33,215 bases of DNA from Sphingopyxis sp. (GTDB lineage: Bacteria; Pseudomonadota; Alphaproteobacteria; Sphingomonadales; Sphingomonadaceae), in contig PNJO01000013.1 of NCBI GenBank assembly GCA_013821905.1, positions 1 to 33,215 on the forward strand, in the 5' to 3' direction. Under the pieces are notes generated by a model. The model did no database searches. It worked only from the letters and a program-made list of their open reading frames with translations, and was not told the origin of the DNA. Positions 1-8,133 of the stretch are shown in pieces (position 1 is the stretch's first letter; each line of letters starts with the position of its first letter). The position numbers and the translations under genes were made by a program.

Positions 1-2
1 TG

Positions 3-1385
3 ACCGGCATTCCGACGAGCGCGGTGCGTGGCTCGCCCCCGGGCGAATCGGCGCAGAACCGGACCGAGAGCATCGCGCTGTCGCTGACCGACACCGACCT
101 TGGCGGTGGCAATTTCGTCAGCCAGATCTTCTTCAACCGCAGCCGCGACACCTTCGGCGGCGAAGTGGTGACGCAGGCGAGCTTCCAGGACCCGACGATC
201 GCGCCGGTCGGCACGCTGTTCGACCAGTCGCAGAACCGGTCGCGCAAGCTGGGCGCCAAGTTCAGCTATGAACGCGCGGTTCCGGGCTTCGAGGATCTGA
301 CGCTGACGATCGGGTTCGACGCGCTCGTCGACAAGACCGAACAGGCGCTGATCGCCACCGGCCGCGTCTGGGTGCCGCCGAGCGACTTCCGCAGCCTCGC
401 GCCCTTCGGCCAGGCGAACCTCAAGCTGTTCGACGGGCTCGTGCGTCTGGCAGGCGGGGTGCGCTGGGAAAATGTCCGGATCAAGATCGACGATTTCCAC
501 ACGCTCGCCGCGACGACCTTCGTCGCCTGCTCGGCGACGGTCACCACCGACTGCGGTCCGTCGACCTATGGCGGCGTCGACGTCGCGGGCGGCAAGCCCA
601 AGTTCGACGACCTCCTCGTCAACGGCGGCGTCATCGTCGAACCGTGGGACGGCATCCGCGCCTATGCGAGCTATGCCGAGGGCTTCACCGTCCCCGACAT
701 CGGTCGCATCACCCGCGCGGTGAACCGCACCGGCATCGACATCGACACCTATCTCGACATCTCCCCCATCGTGTCGAACAACCGCGAGATCGGGGTCGAG
801 GTGAAGCGCGGGCCGCTCGATGCGACCGCGACCTATTTCTGGTCGTCGAGCGACAAGGGCCAGCTTCTCATCGCGCGTCCCGACCGCATCTTCGACGTCC
901 AGCGCCAGCGCGTCGAAATCGAGGGGCTCGAACTCAACCTGCGCGTCGCGCTGCCGGTCGATGGCCTCAAACTCGGCGTCGGCTATGCGCACCTGAAGGG
1001 CCGCTACGACAGCGACAGCGCGAACCCCGACGGCATCGTCGATACCGATCTCGACGGCACCAACATCTCGCCCGACCGCCTCAACCTGAACGCGTCCTAC
1101 AACAAGGGTCCGCTGTCGGCGCTCGTGCAGACGCAATTCTTCCTCGATCGCAGCTACCACGGCAAGGCGAACCCCGATCCGCGCAACAATTTCGGCGGCT
1201 ACAACATCACCGACGCGAGCATCCGCTACCAGACCGGCCTCGGCGGGCTGAGCCTGAGCGTGCAGAATCTGTTCGACAAATTCTACATCGACTATTCGAG
1301 CGACACGCGGCTTCCGACCGACAATCTCGCCTTCTTCGCGGGGCGCGGGCGGACCTTCACGCTGGGGTGGGATTACCGGTTCTGA
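3..1385 (+). CDS. TonB-dependent receptor, C-terminal part (5' end outside window)
   Basis: This is the beta-barrel portion of an outer-membrane TonB-dependent receptor, which would import a ferric siderophore or similar ligand using energy from TonB-ExbBD. The frame is open to the left edge, so the signal peptide, TonB box and plug lie outside. About 460 residues are visible, with alternating aromatic/polar strand patterns, short periplasmic turns and long polar loops. The protein ends FTLGWDYRF, the usual C-terminal strand with a final Phe needed for outer-membrane assembly. Its TGA stop overlaps by one base the ATG of a PepSY-type membrane protein, a common partner of siderophore receptors. 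The ligand cannot be told from this fragment. The family is clear; the substrate is inference. Confidence 0.9.
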   Translation, partial: TGIPTSAVRGSPPGESAQNRTESIALSLTDTDLGGGNFVSQIFFNRSRDTFGGEVVTQASFQDPTIAPVGTLFDQSQNRSRKLGAKFSYERAVPGFEDLTLTIGFDALVDKTEQALIATGRVWVPPSDFRSLAPFGQANLKLFDGLVRLAGGVRWENVRIKIDDFHTLAATTFVACSATVTTDCGPSTYGGVDVAGGKPKFDDLLVNGGVIVEPWDGIRAYASYAEGFTVPDIGRITRAVNRTGIDIDTYLDISPIVSNNREIGVEVKRGPLDATATYFWSSSDKGQLLIARPDRIFDVQRQRVEIEGLELNLRVALPVDGLKLGVGYAHLKGRYDSDSANPDGIVDTDLDGTNISPDRLNLNASYNKGPLSALVQTQFFLDRSYHGKANPDPRNNFGGYNITDASIRYQTGLGGLSLSVQNLFDKFYIDYSSDTRLPTDNLAFFAGRGRTFTLGWDYRF

Positions 1386-2473
1386 TGATGAAATTGCTCG
1401 ACACGCTGCACCGCTGGACCGGGGGCCTGATCGGCCTCGTGCTCGCGCTGATGGGGCTGTCGGGCACGATCCTGCTCTACGAGCATCGGTGGATCGGCGT
1501 GCCGGGCAGCGGCGATCCGCTGCGCGGCGACCTTGCCAGCGTCACCACAGCCACCGAGAAGCTGATGGCGGTGCCGGGCGCGCAGGGCATCATCTATGCC
1601 GACGAACGCTTCGGGCTGCACCAGCTGCGCATCGGCAAGGAAGCCGGGGGCTATGCCAGCCAGTCGGGCGAGATCGCGGCGCGCTGGGCAAGCCAGTGGG
1701 AGCGCCCCGAGCTCTGGATATTCGACTTCCACCACCATCTCTTCGCGGGCGACAGCGGCGAATGGGTGATCGGCATCGCGGGATTGTGCGGACTGTTCTT
1801 CGTGATTTCGGGCGCGATCCTGTGGTGGCGCACGCGGGGGACCTTCCAGTTCCGGCTCTGGCCCAAGCGGATGAGCCGCCCCGCGATCGTGATGCACCAC
1901 CGCGACCTCGGCATCCTTGCCGCGCCGCTGCTGCTCATTTCGGTCGTCACCGGCACGATGATGATCTTTCGCCCCTTTGCGATGGTCATGGTTGCGCCTT
2001 TCGGATCGCCGGCCGAAACCGCCAGGGCGCTCGAACCGCCGAAATACAAGGGCGGCCCGCTCGCCGAAAAGCCCGACTATACCACGATGCTGGCCGAGGC
2101 GCGGCGGCGCTTTCCCGACGCCGAATTCCGCATCCTCAGCCTGCCGCGCAAGGACGGAGACCCGATCAGCCTGCGGATGAAGCAGCCTGCCGAATGGCTG
2201 CCCAACGGCCGCACGACGATCGCCTTCGACGCCGCGACGGGCGAGGTACTCGCCGCGCGCGACGCGCTCGCGCTGCCGAGCGGCGCGCAGGCGTTCAACA
2301 TGGCCTTCCCGATCCACGCGTCGAAGGTCGGCGGCTGGACCTGGCGCATCCTGCTGACGATTTCGGGGCTGGCAATGACGATGCTCGGCAGCTTTGCGGT
2401 GTGGACCTTCTGGTTCAGGCGGCCCAAGCCGGTGAAGCGTCCGGCAAAGAAGGCGGCGCTGGCCTCGACCTAG
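1385..2473 (+). CDS. PepSY-associated TM protein (putative siderophore-iron reductase type)
   Basis: A 362-residue inner-membrane protein of the PepSY-associated transmembrane family. Hydrophobic segments lie at about residues 14-32, 120-142, 165-190 and 325-350, the usual four-helix layout with periplasmic PepSY-like regions between. Histidines sit near membrane edges (H9 in LHRW, the HHH in FDFHHHLF, HH in MHHRDLG, FPIHAS), consistent with haem binding in relatives proposed to reduce ferric siderophores. The start ATG shares its A with the stop of the TonB receptor (TGATG), implying translational coupling. A second ATG follows at once. Family and topology are read from the sequence; the reductase role is inferred from family and neighbour. 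Confidence 0.85.
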   Translation: MMKLLDTLHRWTGGLIGLVLALMGLSGTILLYEHRWIGVPGSGDPLRGDLASVTTATEKLMAVPGAQGIIYADERFGLHQLRIGKEAGGYASQSGEIAARWASQWERPELWIFDFHHHLFAGDSGEWVIGIAGLCGLFFVISGAILWWRTRGTFQFRLWPKRMSRPAIVMHHRDLGILAAPLLLISVVTGTMMIFRPFAMVMVAPFGSPAETARALEPPKYKGGPLAEKPDYTTMLAEARRRFPDAEFRILSLPRKDGDPISLRMKQPAEWLPNGRTTIAFDAATGEVLAARDALALPSGAQAFNMAFPIHASKVGGWTWRILLTISGLAMTMLGSFAVWTFWFRRPKPVKRPAKKAALAST

Positions 2474-2513
2474 GCGCCGGCCGCCATCCGGTTTGGGGTG
2501 GGAGCTTCCATGT

Positions 2514-2595
2514 GCACCCCGGCGAAAGCCGGGGCCCAGTGCGGAATATGCCAGGTTCGCGTTAGGACTCTGGACCCCGGCTTTCGCCGGGGCAC
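2514..2595. repeat. Palindromic intergenic repeat, family A (two inverted arms)
   Basis: Two inverted copies of a GC-rich unit flank a short spacer. Each arm contains CCCCGGCGAAAGCCGGGG (left at about 2517-2534, right about 2575-2592 as its complement), and each arm is itself a hairpin. Flanking GTGC and CCAG bases also match between arms. The same unit recurs between atpA and atpG and upstream of the DUF192 gene. It looks like a REP/BIME-type element and separates the PepSY gene from priA. Confidence 0.85.
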
Positions 2596-2686
2596 ACATC
2601 TGCCGGCAACAACCGGCCGATCAACGGCCATCGCCGACCTCACCGCTTTCCTATTTTCCCGGCAGCCCTATATCCTGCGCAGTTCC

Positions 2687-4855
2687 ATGACCCGCGCCCG
2701 CGTCCTCCTTCTGACCGCCGCCCTCGGCCCGCTCGACTATCGTGTGCCCTATGGCACCGAAGCGCCGCTCGGCAGCGTCGTCGTCGCGCCGCTCGGGCCG
2801 CGGCGGATGGGCGGCGTGGTGTGGGAGGACGAAAGCTTCGGCGCGCCCGATCCGGTCGGCGACAATCGCCTGCGCAACCTCTACGAAACCGTGCCGGTGC
2901 CACCGGTCGCGGCGCCGCTCCGCCGCCTGATCGAATGGACGAGCGACTATTATCTGGCGCCGCCGGGCGCGGTGCTGCGCATGGTGCTGCCCGGCGCGGC
3001 CTTCGCCGATGCACGGCGCCCGATCGTCGAATATCGCGCCACGGGCGAAGTACCGAAGCGCATGACGCCGCAGCGGACGGTGGCGCTCGAAAAGATCGGG
3101 TCGCGGCAAGGGCTGGTGCGCGAACTCGCCGCAATCGCCGAGGTGAGCGAGGCGGTGGTCCGCGGCCTCGTCCAGACCGGCGCGCTCGAAGCGATCAGCG
3201 TTTCGGCCGACCAGCCCTATCCCGAACCCGACAGCGGCTTCGCGCCGCCCGACCTGTCCGACGAACAGACGGCTGCCGCGCAGCAGCTTCGCGAGGCGGT
3301 CGACGCCGCGAAGTTCGAGACGCTGCTGCTCGACGGCGTCACCGGATCGGGCAAGACCGAAGTCTATATGGAAGCGATCGCCGCCGCGGTCGACGCAGGG
3401 AAACAGACGCTCGTCCTCCTCCCCGAAATCGCGCTCACCGAGCCGATGCTGACGCGCTTCGCCGCGCGCTTCGGCTGCGAGCCCGTGCCGTGGCACAGCG
3501 GGCTGCGCTCGACCGAACGCCGCCGCGCCTGGCACGCGATTGCCAATGGCGAGGCAAAGATCGTCGTCGGGGCGCGCTCGGCGCTGTTCCTCCCCTATGC
3601 CAATCTCGGGCTGATCGTCGTCGACGAGGCGCATGAGACGAGCTTCAAACAGGAGGATGGCGTCCATTATCACGCGCGCGACGTCGCGGTGATGCGCGGC
3701 CATTTCGAGGGGCTGCCGGTGGTGCTTGCGAGCGCGACCCCCGCGCTCGAAAGCCTCGCGATGGTCGAGGCGGGGCGTTACCGCCACATCGTCCTCCCCG
3801 CGCGTTACGGCGGCGCGACGCTGCCCGACCTCGCGGCCATCGACATGCGGCGGGACCCGCCCGACCGCGGCCGCTGGCTCGCGCCGCCGCTCGTCGACGC
3901 GCTCGCCGACCGGCTGCACAAGGGCGAGCAGAGCCTGCTGTTCCTCAACCGCCGCGGCTTCGCGCCGCTGACGCTCTGCCGCACCTGCGGTCACCGCATC
4001 CAGTGCCCGAACTGCACCGCATGGATGGTCGAACATCGCCTCGTCCACCGCCTCGCCTGCCACCATTGCGGCCATGTCATGCCGCCGCCGCGCCTCTGCC
4101 CCGAATGCGAGGACGAGGACAGCCTCGTCGCCTGCGGCCCCGGGGTCGAGCGCGTCGCCGACGAGGTCGCGCTGCGCTTCCCCGAAGCCAGGACTGCCAT
4201 CGTCACTTCCGACACGCTCTGGTCGCCCGCCAAGGCCGCCGAGTTCGTCGACAATGTCGAGGGCGGGCTGGTCGACATCATCATCGGCACCCAGCTCGTC
4301 ACCAAGGGCTATCATTTCCCCAACCTCACCCTCGTCGGTGTGGTCGATGCCGACCTCGGGCTCGACGGCGGCGACCTGCGCGCGTCCGAACGCACCTTTC
4401 AGCAGATCGCGCAGGTCGCGGGGCGCGCGGGGCGCGGGGTCAAACCCGGCGAAGTGCTGATCCAGACGCGCGTCCCCGACGCGCCGGTGATGGCGGCGCT
4501 CGTCGCCAACGACCGCGACGGCTTTTATGCGGCCGAGGCCGCGGCGCGCAAATTCGCCGGCGCGCCGCCCTATGGCCGCTTCGCCGCGCTGGTGATCTCG
4601 TCGGAGGATATCGAGGTCGCGCGCGGAGTGGCGCAGCGGCTGGGGCAGAAGGCGCCGGTCGCCGACGGCCTCGCCGTCTATGGCCCCGCCCCCGCCCCGC
4701 TCGCGATGCTGCGCGGCCGCCATCGCTTCCGCCTGTTGCTCCACGCGCCGCGCAGCTTCGACCTGCAAGGCACGATCCGTGACTGGGTGAACGCCATCGA
4801 ATGGCCTGCAAAGGCGCGGCTGGCGATCGACATCGATCCCTATAGTTTCGTCTGA
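2687..4855 (+). CDS. priA: Primosomal helicase PriA
   Basis: PriA (722 residues) is the superfamily 2 DNA helicase that recognises stalled or collapsed forks and reloads the replisome. The N-terminal DNA-binding domain spans about residues 1-190. The helicase core shows Walker A GVTGSGKT (217-224) and DEAH (313-316). Eight cysteines in CxxC pairs (431/434, 440/443, 458/461, 471/474) form the two zinc sites of the PriA finger. The length is normal for the family. The start at 2687 gives the typical N terminus; the open frame further upstream runs through the family A repeat and is not coding. A TA-rich CCTATATCC at 2667-2675 could be a -10 very close to the ATG, which would make a short leader. 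The gene stands alone. Confidence 0.97.
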   Translation: MTRARVLLLTAALGPLDYRVPYGTEAPLGSVVVAPLGPRRMGGVVWEDESFGAPDPVGDNRLRNLYETVPVPPVAAPLRRLIEWTSDYYLAPPGAVLRMVLPGAAFADARRPIVEYRATGEVPKRMTPQRTVALEKIGSRQGLVRELAAIAEVSEAVVRGLVQTGALEAISVSADQPYPEPDSGFAPPDLSDEQTAAAQQLREAVDAAKFETLLLDGVTGSGKTEVYMEAIAAAVDAGKQTLVLLPEIALTEPMLTRFAARFGCEPVPWHSGLRSTERRRAWHAIANGEAKIVVGARSALFLPYANLGLIVVDEAHETSFKQEDGVHYHARDVAVMRGHFEGLPVVLASATPALESLAMVEAGRYRHIVLPARYGGATLPDLAAIDMRRDPPDRGRWLAPPLVDALADRLHKGEQSLLFLNRRGFAPLTLCRTCGHRIQCPNCTAWMVEHRLVHRLACHHCGHVMPPPRLCPECEDEDSLVACGPGVERVADEVALRFPEARTAIVTSDTLWSPAKAAEFVDNVEGGLVDIIIGTQLVTKGYHFPNLTLVGVVDADLGLDGGDLRASERTFQQIAQVAGRAGRGVKPGEVLIQTRVPDAPVMAALVANDRDGFYAAEAAARKFAGAPPYGRFAALVISSEDIEVARGVAQRLGQKAPVADGLAVYGPAPAPLAMLRGRHRFRLLLHAPRSFDLQGTIRDWVNAIEWPAKARLAIDIDPYSFV

Positions 4856-4874
4856 TCGCAACAGGACTTTACTG

Positions 4875-4900
4875 TTGTCGGCAGCGCTGGCAGCTATGCG
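4875..4900 (+). promoter_or_regulatory. Putative housekeeping promoter before first HEXXH-TPR gene
   Basis: TTGTCGG at 4875-4881, an 11-base spacer, then GCTATGCG at 4893-4900. This resembles the TTGACGS-N10-14-GCTANAWC pattern described for Caulobacter housekeeping promoters. Transcription would begin near 4906, leaving a short leader that includes a GGGGG stretch before the ATG at 4921. It is a pattern match only. Confidence 0.4.
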
Positions 4901-4920
4901 TCATCAATGCGGGGGCGCAG

Positions 4921-6477
4921 ATGAACTATTATCGACCGATGGTGGCAATGGCTTTGGCAGCGGCGTCGATCGCGTCGCCCGCAGAAGCCAAATGGCTTCG
5001 CGCCGAAACCGACAGTTTCATCATCTATAGCGAGGGCAACGAGAAATCGCTGCGCGAGTTCGCGGCGAACCTGCAGCGCTTCGATGCGACGCTCCGCTCG
5101 ATCTTCCGCACGCCTTACGAGGGCGAGGACAACCGCCTGCCGATCTATCTGCTGCCGACCTCGGAAGATGTCGGCGAACTGGCGAGCGGGTCGCGCGGTT
5201 CGTCGATCGCCGGCTATTATCGCGGCGACCGCGACGGCAGCTTCGCATTGTCGCACCGCGAAACGGGCGATGCGAATCCGAAGTTCGGCACGCCGATGGC
5301 GCAGCAGGTGCTGTTCCACGAATATACGCACCATTTCATGAAGCGGCACCTGCGCGCCGCCTTCCCCGCCTGGTTCATCGAGGGGTTCGCCGAATATCAT
5401 TCGACCGTCGATTTCGACAAGGACGGGCGGGCGGAGCTTGGCAAGCCGGTGTACAGCCGCGCCTATGGCCTGCTGCGGATGCCCAGGATTCCGGCCGAAA
5501 AGCTGCTGGTCCAGCAACCGGGCGAGATGCGCAACAGCGGGCAGACCGACGTCTATTACGGCCGCGCGTGGATCCTGACCCACATGCTGTATCAGGATGC
5601 GGCGCGCGACGGCCAGATGGGCGCCTATGTCGCCGCGATCAACGCGGGGACCGACACGAAGCAGGCGGCGACGCAGGTTTTCGGCGACCTCGCCCAGCTC
5701 GACAAGGACCTCAACCGCTACATCAACGGCCGCCTGTCCTACAGCCTGACGCGGACGCCGATCCCGGTACCGACGAACATCGCCATCGCGCCGCTCGCGG
5801 CCGACGAGGATGCGGTGATCGAGGCGAGGCTCGAACGGCTCAACGCGCGCGGCAGCAAGGAACGCGAGACGAAGGCGCGCGACCTGCTGCGCAAGCTCGT
5901 CGCCGCCGACCCCGCCAATGCCGAGGCGCAATATGAATATGCCGCCGCCGAATGGGATATGGACGAGGATCTGCGCGATCTCCCCGCGGTTCGCGCCGCG
6001 CTCGACAAGGCGCTGGCGGCCAAGCCCAGCCACGTCCGCGCCAATGTGCTGCTCGGCCGCTTCCTGCTCCACGAGCTCGACGAAAAGGGCGAGGACGATC
6101 CCGCCGCCTGGCGCGAGGCGCGCAAGCCGATCCAGCTCGCCAACCGCACCGACCCGCTCGATCCGGTGCCGCTCTATGCCTATTTCAGCAGCTTCCTCGA
6201 CCAGCGCGTGCGGCCGTCCGAACCGGCGCTGAAGGCGCTCGAACGCGCCTTCCAGATCGCGCCCGAGAATGTCGAGGTGCGCGTCTCCTATGCCTTCGCG
6301 CTCGCCAACCGCGGCGAGTTCGACACCGCGCTGGCGCTGGCGAAATCGGTCGCTTTCGACCCGCACGACAACGGCCGCGGCGAAACGATGCTGAAACGGC
6401 TCGAAGAGATGCGCGACGCCCATGCGAAGCGCGGCGGCGGCAAGGATGCCGACGCCGAAAGCGACGACGCGGCTTGA
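4921..6477 (+). CDS. Exported HEXXH (gluzincin-like) protein with TPR repeats, paralog 1
   Basis: A 518-residue exported protein of unknown function. A signal peptide (residues 1-23, ending AEA before KWLRAE) precedes a domain opening with FIIYSE. The zinc-peptidase signature HEYTH (133-137) is followed 16 residues later by E154 in WFIEGFAEY, the HEXXH...EG arrangement of gluzincins related to DUF1570 / peptidase-MA proteins. The C-terminal half (about 300-500) is helical with TPR-like spacing (for example ADPANAEAQYEYAAAEW and IAPENVEVRVSYAFALANRG). Zinc binding and peptidase activity are predicted from the motif; substrates are unknown. Two paralogs follow directly on the same strand. The ATG at 4921 gives a proper signal peptide and has a GGGGG stretch about nine bases upstream. 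Confidence 0.85.
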   Translation: MNYYRPMVAMALAAASIASPAEAKWLRAETDSFIIYSEGNEKSLREFAANLQRFDATLRSIFRTPYEGEDNRLPIYLLPTSEDVGELASGSRGSSIAGYYRGDRDGSFALSHRETGDANPKFGTPMAQQVLFHEYTHHFMKRHLRAAFPAWFIEGFAEYHSTVDFDKDGRAELGKPVYSRAYGLLRMPRIPAEKLLVQQPGEMRNSGQTDVYYGRAWILTHMLYQDAARDGQMGAYVAAINAGTDTKQAATQVFGDLAQLDKDLNRYINGRLSYSLTRTPIPVPTNIAIAPLAADEDAVIEARLERLNARGSKERETKARDLLRKLVAADPANAEAQYEYAAAEWDMDEDLRDLPAVRAALDKALAAKPSHVRANVLLGRFLLHELDEKGEDDPAAWREARKPIQLANRTDPLDPVPLYAYFSSFLDQRVRPSEPALKALERAFQIAPENVEVRVSYAFALANRGEFDTALALAKSVAFDPHDNGRGETMLKRLEEMRDAHAKRGGGKDADAESDDAA

Positions 6478-6501
6478 ACCGCGGGCGCGACCGGCTATCC
6501 T
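6474..6501 (+). promoter_or_regulatory. Putative promoter for paralogs 2 and 3
   Basis: TTGAACC at 6474-6480, a 13-base spacer and GCTATCCT at 6494-6501. The form is the same as the candidate before paralog 1. The -35 element overlaps the TGA stop of paralog 1 (6475-6477). It would give paralogs 2 and 3 their own transcript with a leader of about 40 bases. Confidence 0.35.
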
Positions 6502-6547
6502 CCGGGGTCGAGGGAGCCGAATTCACACGGAAAAACGGGGGCTTGTC

Positions 6548-8131
6548 GTGACGGGATGGAAAATGCGCCGCTGGGCCGGCGGTCTGGTGGCAATGGCGGC
6601 GCTGGCCGCGAGTCCGGCGGCGCGCGCCGAATGGTGGGAAGCACGGACGAGCCATTTCATCATCTATTCGGAAACCAAGCGCGAGGATGCCGAAGCTTTT
6701 GCGCGCGAACTCGAACGCTTCGACAATGCGCTGCGGACGATGCAGAACATGCCCGTCCCAGGCTCCGATGTCGGCGACGCCAACCGGCTGAAGGTATTTC
6801 GTACCGGCGATACCGACCGGCTCGGCTATATCCTCAACGCGTCTGGCGCCGGGATCGGCGGGATCTATTTCGGGCGCGCGGGCAACCCGACCTCGTTTGT
6901 CCCGGCACGCGAAAAGCGATCGACGAGCCGGCACGTCGATACCGGCGGTCCCCAGCTCGACATCCGCTCGACACTGTTCCACGAATATACGCACCATTTC
7001 ATGCTGAGCAATTTCAGCACCGCCTATCCGCACTGGTACACCGAGGGGTTCGCCGAGCTCTACAGCACGATCCGCTTCAACCCCGATGGCAGCTTCCACG
7101 TCGGCGACGTGCCGCAGCATCGCGGCGAGGCGCTGAAGCAACTGTCCGACATCCGCCTGTCGCGACTGCTTGATACCAAGGTCAAGCTGACCGGACTCGA
7201 ATATTATCAGTCCTACAGCTATGGCTGGCTGCTGGCCCATTATCTGAACTTTCACCCGGCGCGGCAGGGCCAGCTCAAGACCTATCTGACCGCGCTCAAC
7301 AAGGGCGAGGATTCACTGGTCGCCGCGAAAGCCGCGTTCGGCGACATAGATGCGCTGCAAAAGGAGGTCCGCAAATATCGCAGCGGCCCGTTCCTCGGTT
7401 ATGATATCAAGCCAGGCAGCTATACGGAACCGTCGGTAACGATGCGCCGGATGACGCCGGCCGAGGAATCGGTGATCCAGACGCATATGCGCACGCTCCG
7501 TGGCGTGACGCCGGGGCAGGCAAAGGACGTCGCCAGCGACCTTGCGGGCAAGTCGGCCGCTTATCCCGACAGCCTGTTCGTCCAGCTCGCGGTCGCCGAG
7601 GCCGAGCTTGACGCGCGCAACTATGACGCCGCCGACGCGGCGGCCGACCGCGCGATCGCGATCGACCCCAAATCCTCCGCCGCCCAATATTGGAAGGGCC
7701 AGATCTTCCTCGCGCGCGGCGAGAAGGACAAGGCCGCCTTTGCGAAGGCGCGCCCCTATTTCGCGCGCGCGCGCCAGCTCGACACGCTCGATCCGCGCCC
7801 CGCCATCGGCTATTATCTGTCCTTCTACCAGGCCGGCGATCCGATCCCCGAACCGGCGCTCATCGCGCTCGAAGAGGTGTTTCCTCACGCCTCCTACGAC
7901 GATGACTACCGCCTGCTGCTCGGCCGCCAGCTGCTCGACGAGAAGAAGGGCGACGTCGCGCGCATGGTGCTCGGCCCGATCGCCTTCGGCTCGCACGCGA
8001 GCGACGAGGAAAATCCGCTGCAGGCCATCGTCGCGCTGATCGACGAAAACAAGCTCGACGAAGCGCGCGCCAGGATGGCCGAACTCTTCAAAAAACGCCA
8101 GGACGCCCGCGACGGCAAGAAGGGCGATTGA
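6548..8131 (+). CDS. Exported HEXXH (gluzincin-like) protein with TPR repeats, paralog 2
   Basis: A 527-residue exported relative of the preceding gene. With the GTG start at 6548 the signal peptide ends near ARA before EWWEAR. An ATG at 6563 is the alternative start; the GGGGG stretch seven bases upstream favours the GTG. The FIIYSE opening, HEYTH (145-149) and E166 in WYTEGFAEL keep exactly the 16-residue spacing seen in paralog 1. TPR-like repeats fill the C-terminal part (RNYDAADAAADRAIAIDPKS, SSAAQYWKGQIFLARG). The protein is probably periplasmic, since no other membrane segment is seen. It ends two bases before the ATG of paralog 3, so the two are likely co-translated. Function unknown; zinc hydrolase activity is inferred from motif only. 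Confidence 0.84.
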   Translation: MTGWKMRRWAGGLVAMAALAASPAARAEWWEARTSHFIIYSETKREDAEAFARELERFDNALRTMQNMPVPGSDVGDANRLKVFRTGDTDRLGYILNASGAGIGGIYFGRAGNPTSFVPAREKRSTSRHVDTGGPQLDIRSTLFHEYTHHFMLSNFSTAYPHWYTEGFAELYSTIRFNPDGSFHVGDVPQHRGEALKQLSDIRLSRLLDTKVKLTGLEYYQSYSYGWLLAHYLNFHPARQGQLKTYLTALNKGEDSLVAAKAAFGDIDALQKEVRKYRSGPFLGYDIKPGSYTEPSVTMRRMTPAEESVIQTHMRTLRGVTPGQAKDVASDLAGKSAAYPDSLFVQLAVAEAELDARNYDAADAAADRAIAIDPKSSAAQYWKGQIFLARGEKDKAAFAKARPYFARARQLDTLDPRPAIGYYLSFYQAGDPIPEPALIALEEVFPHASYDDDYRLLLGRQLLDEKKGDVARMVLGPIAFGSHASDEENPLQAIVALIDENKLDEARARMAELFKKRQDARDGKKGD

Positions 8132-8133
8132 AC

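Noticed and set aside
644-1384. Upstream extension of the PepSY protein frame into the receptor gene
   Set aside because: The extra residues are a shifted-frame reading of the TonB receptor, very rich in Arg; the ATG at 1385 gives the family N terminus.
2514-2595. Paired repeat arms as a CRISPR array
   Set aside because: Only two inverted units, each self-complementary, with no regularly spaced direct repeats and no cas genes.
2651-4861. Long minus-strand open frame opposite priA
   Set aside because: Antisense shadow of priA, whose motifs are complete; no start signal or domain on this strand.
4859-4877. CAACAG ... CTGTTG inverted repeat after priA as a terminator
   Set aside because: Only six base pairs with a seven-base loop and no T run; too weak to support.
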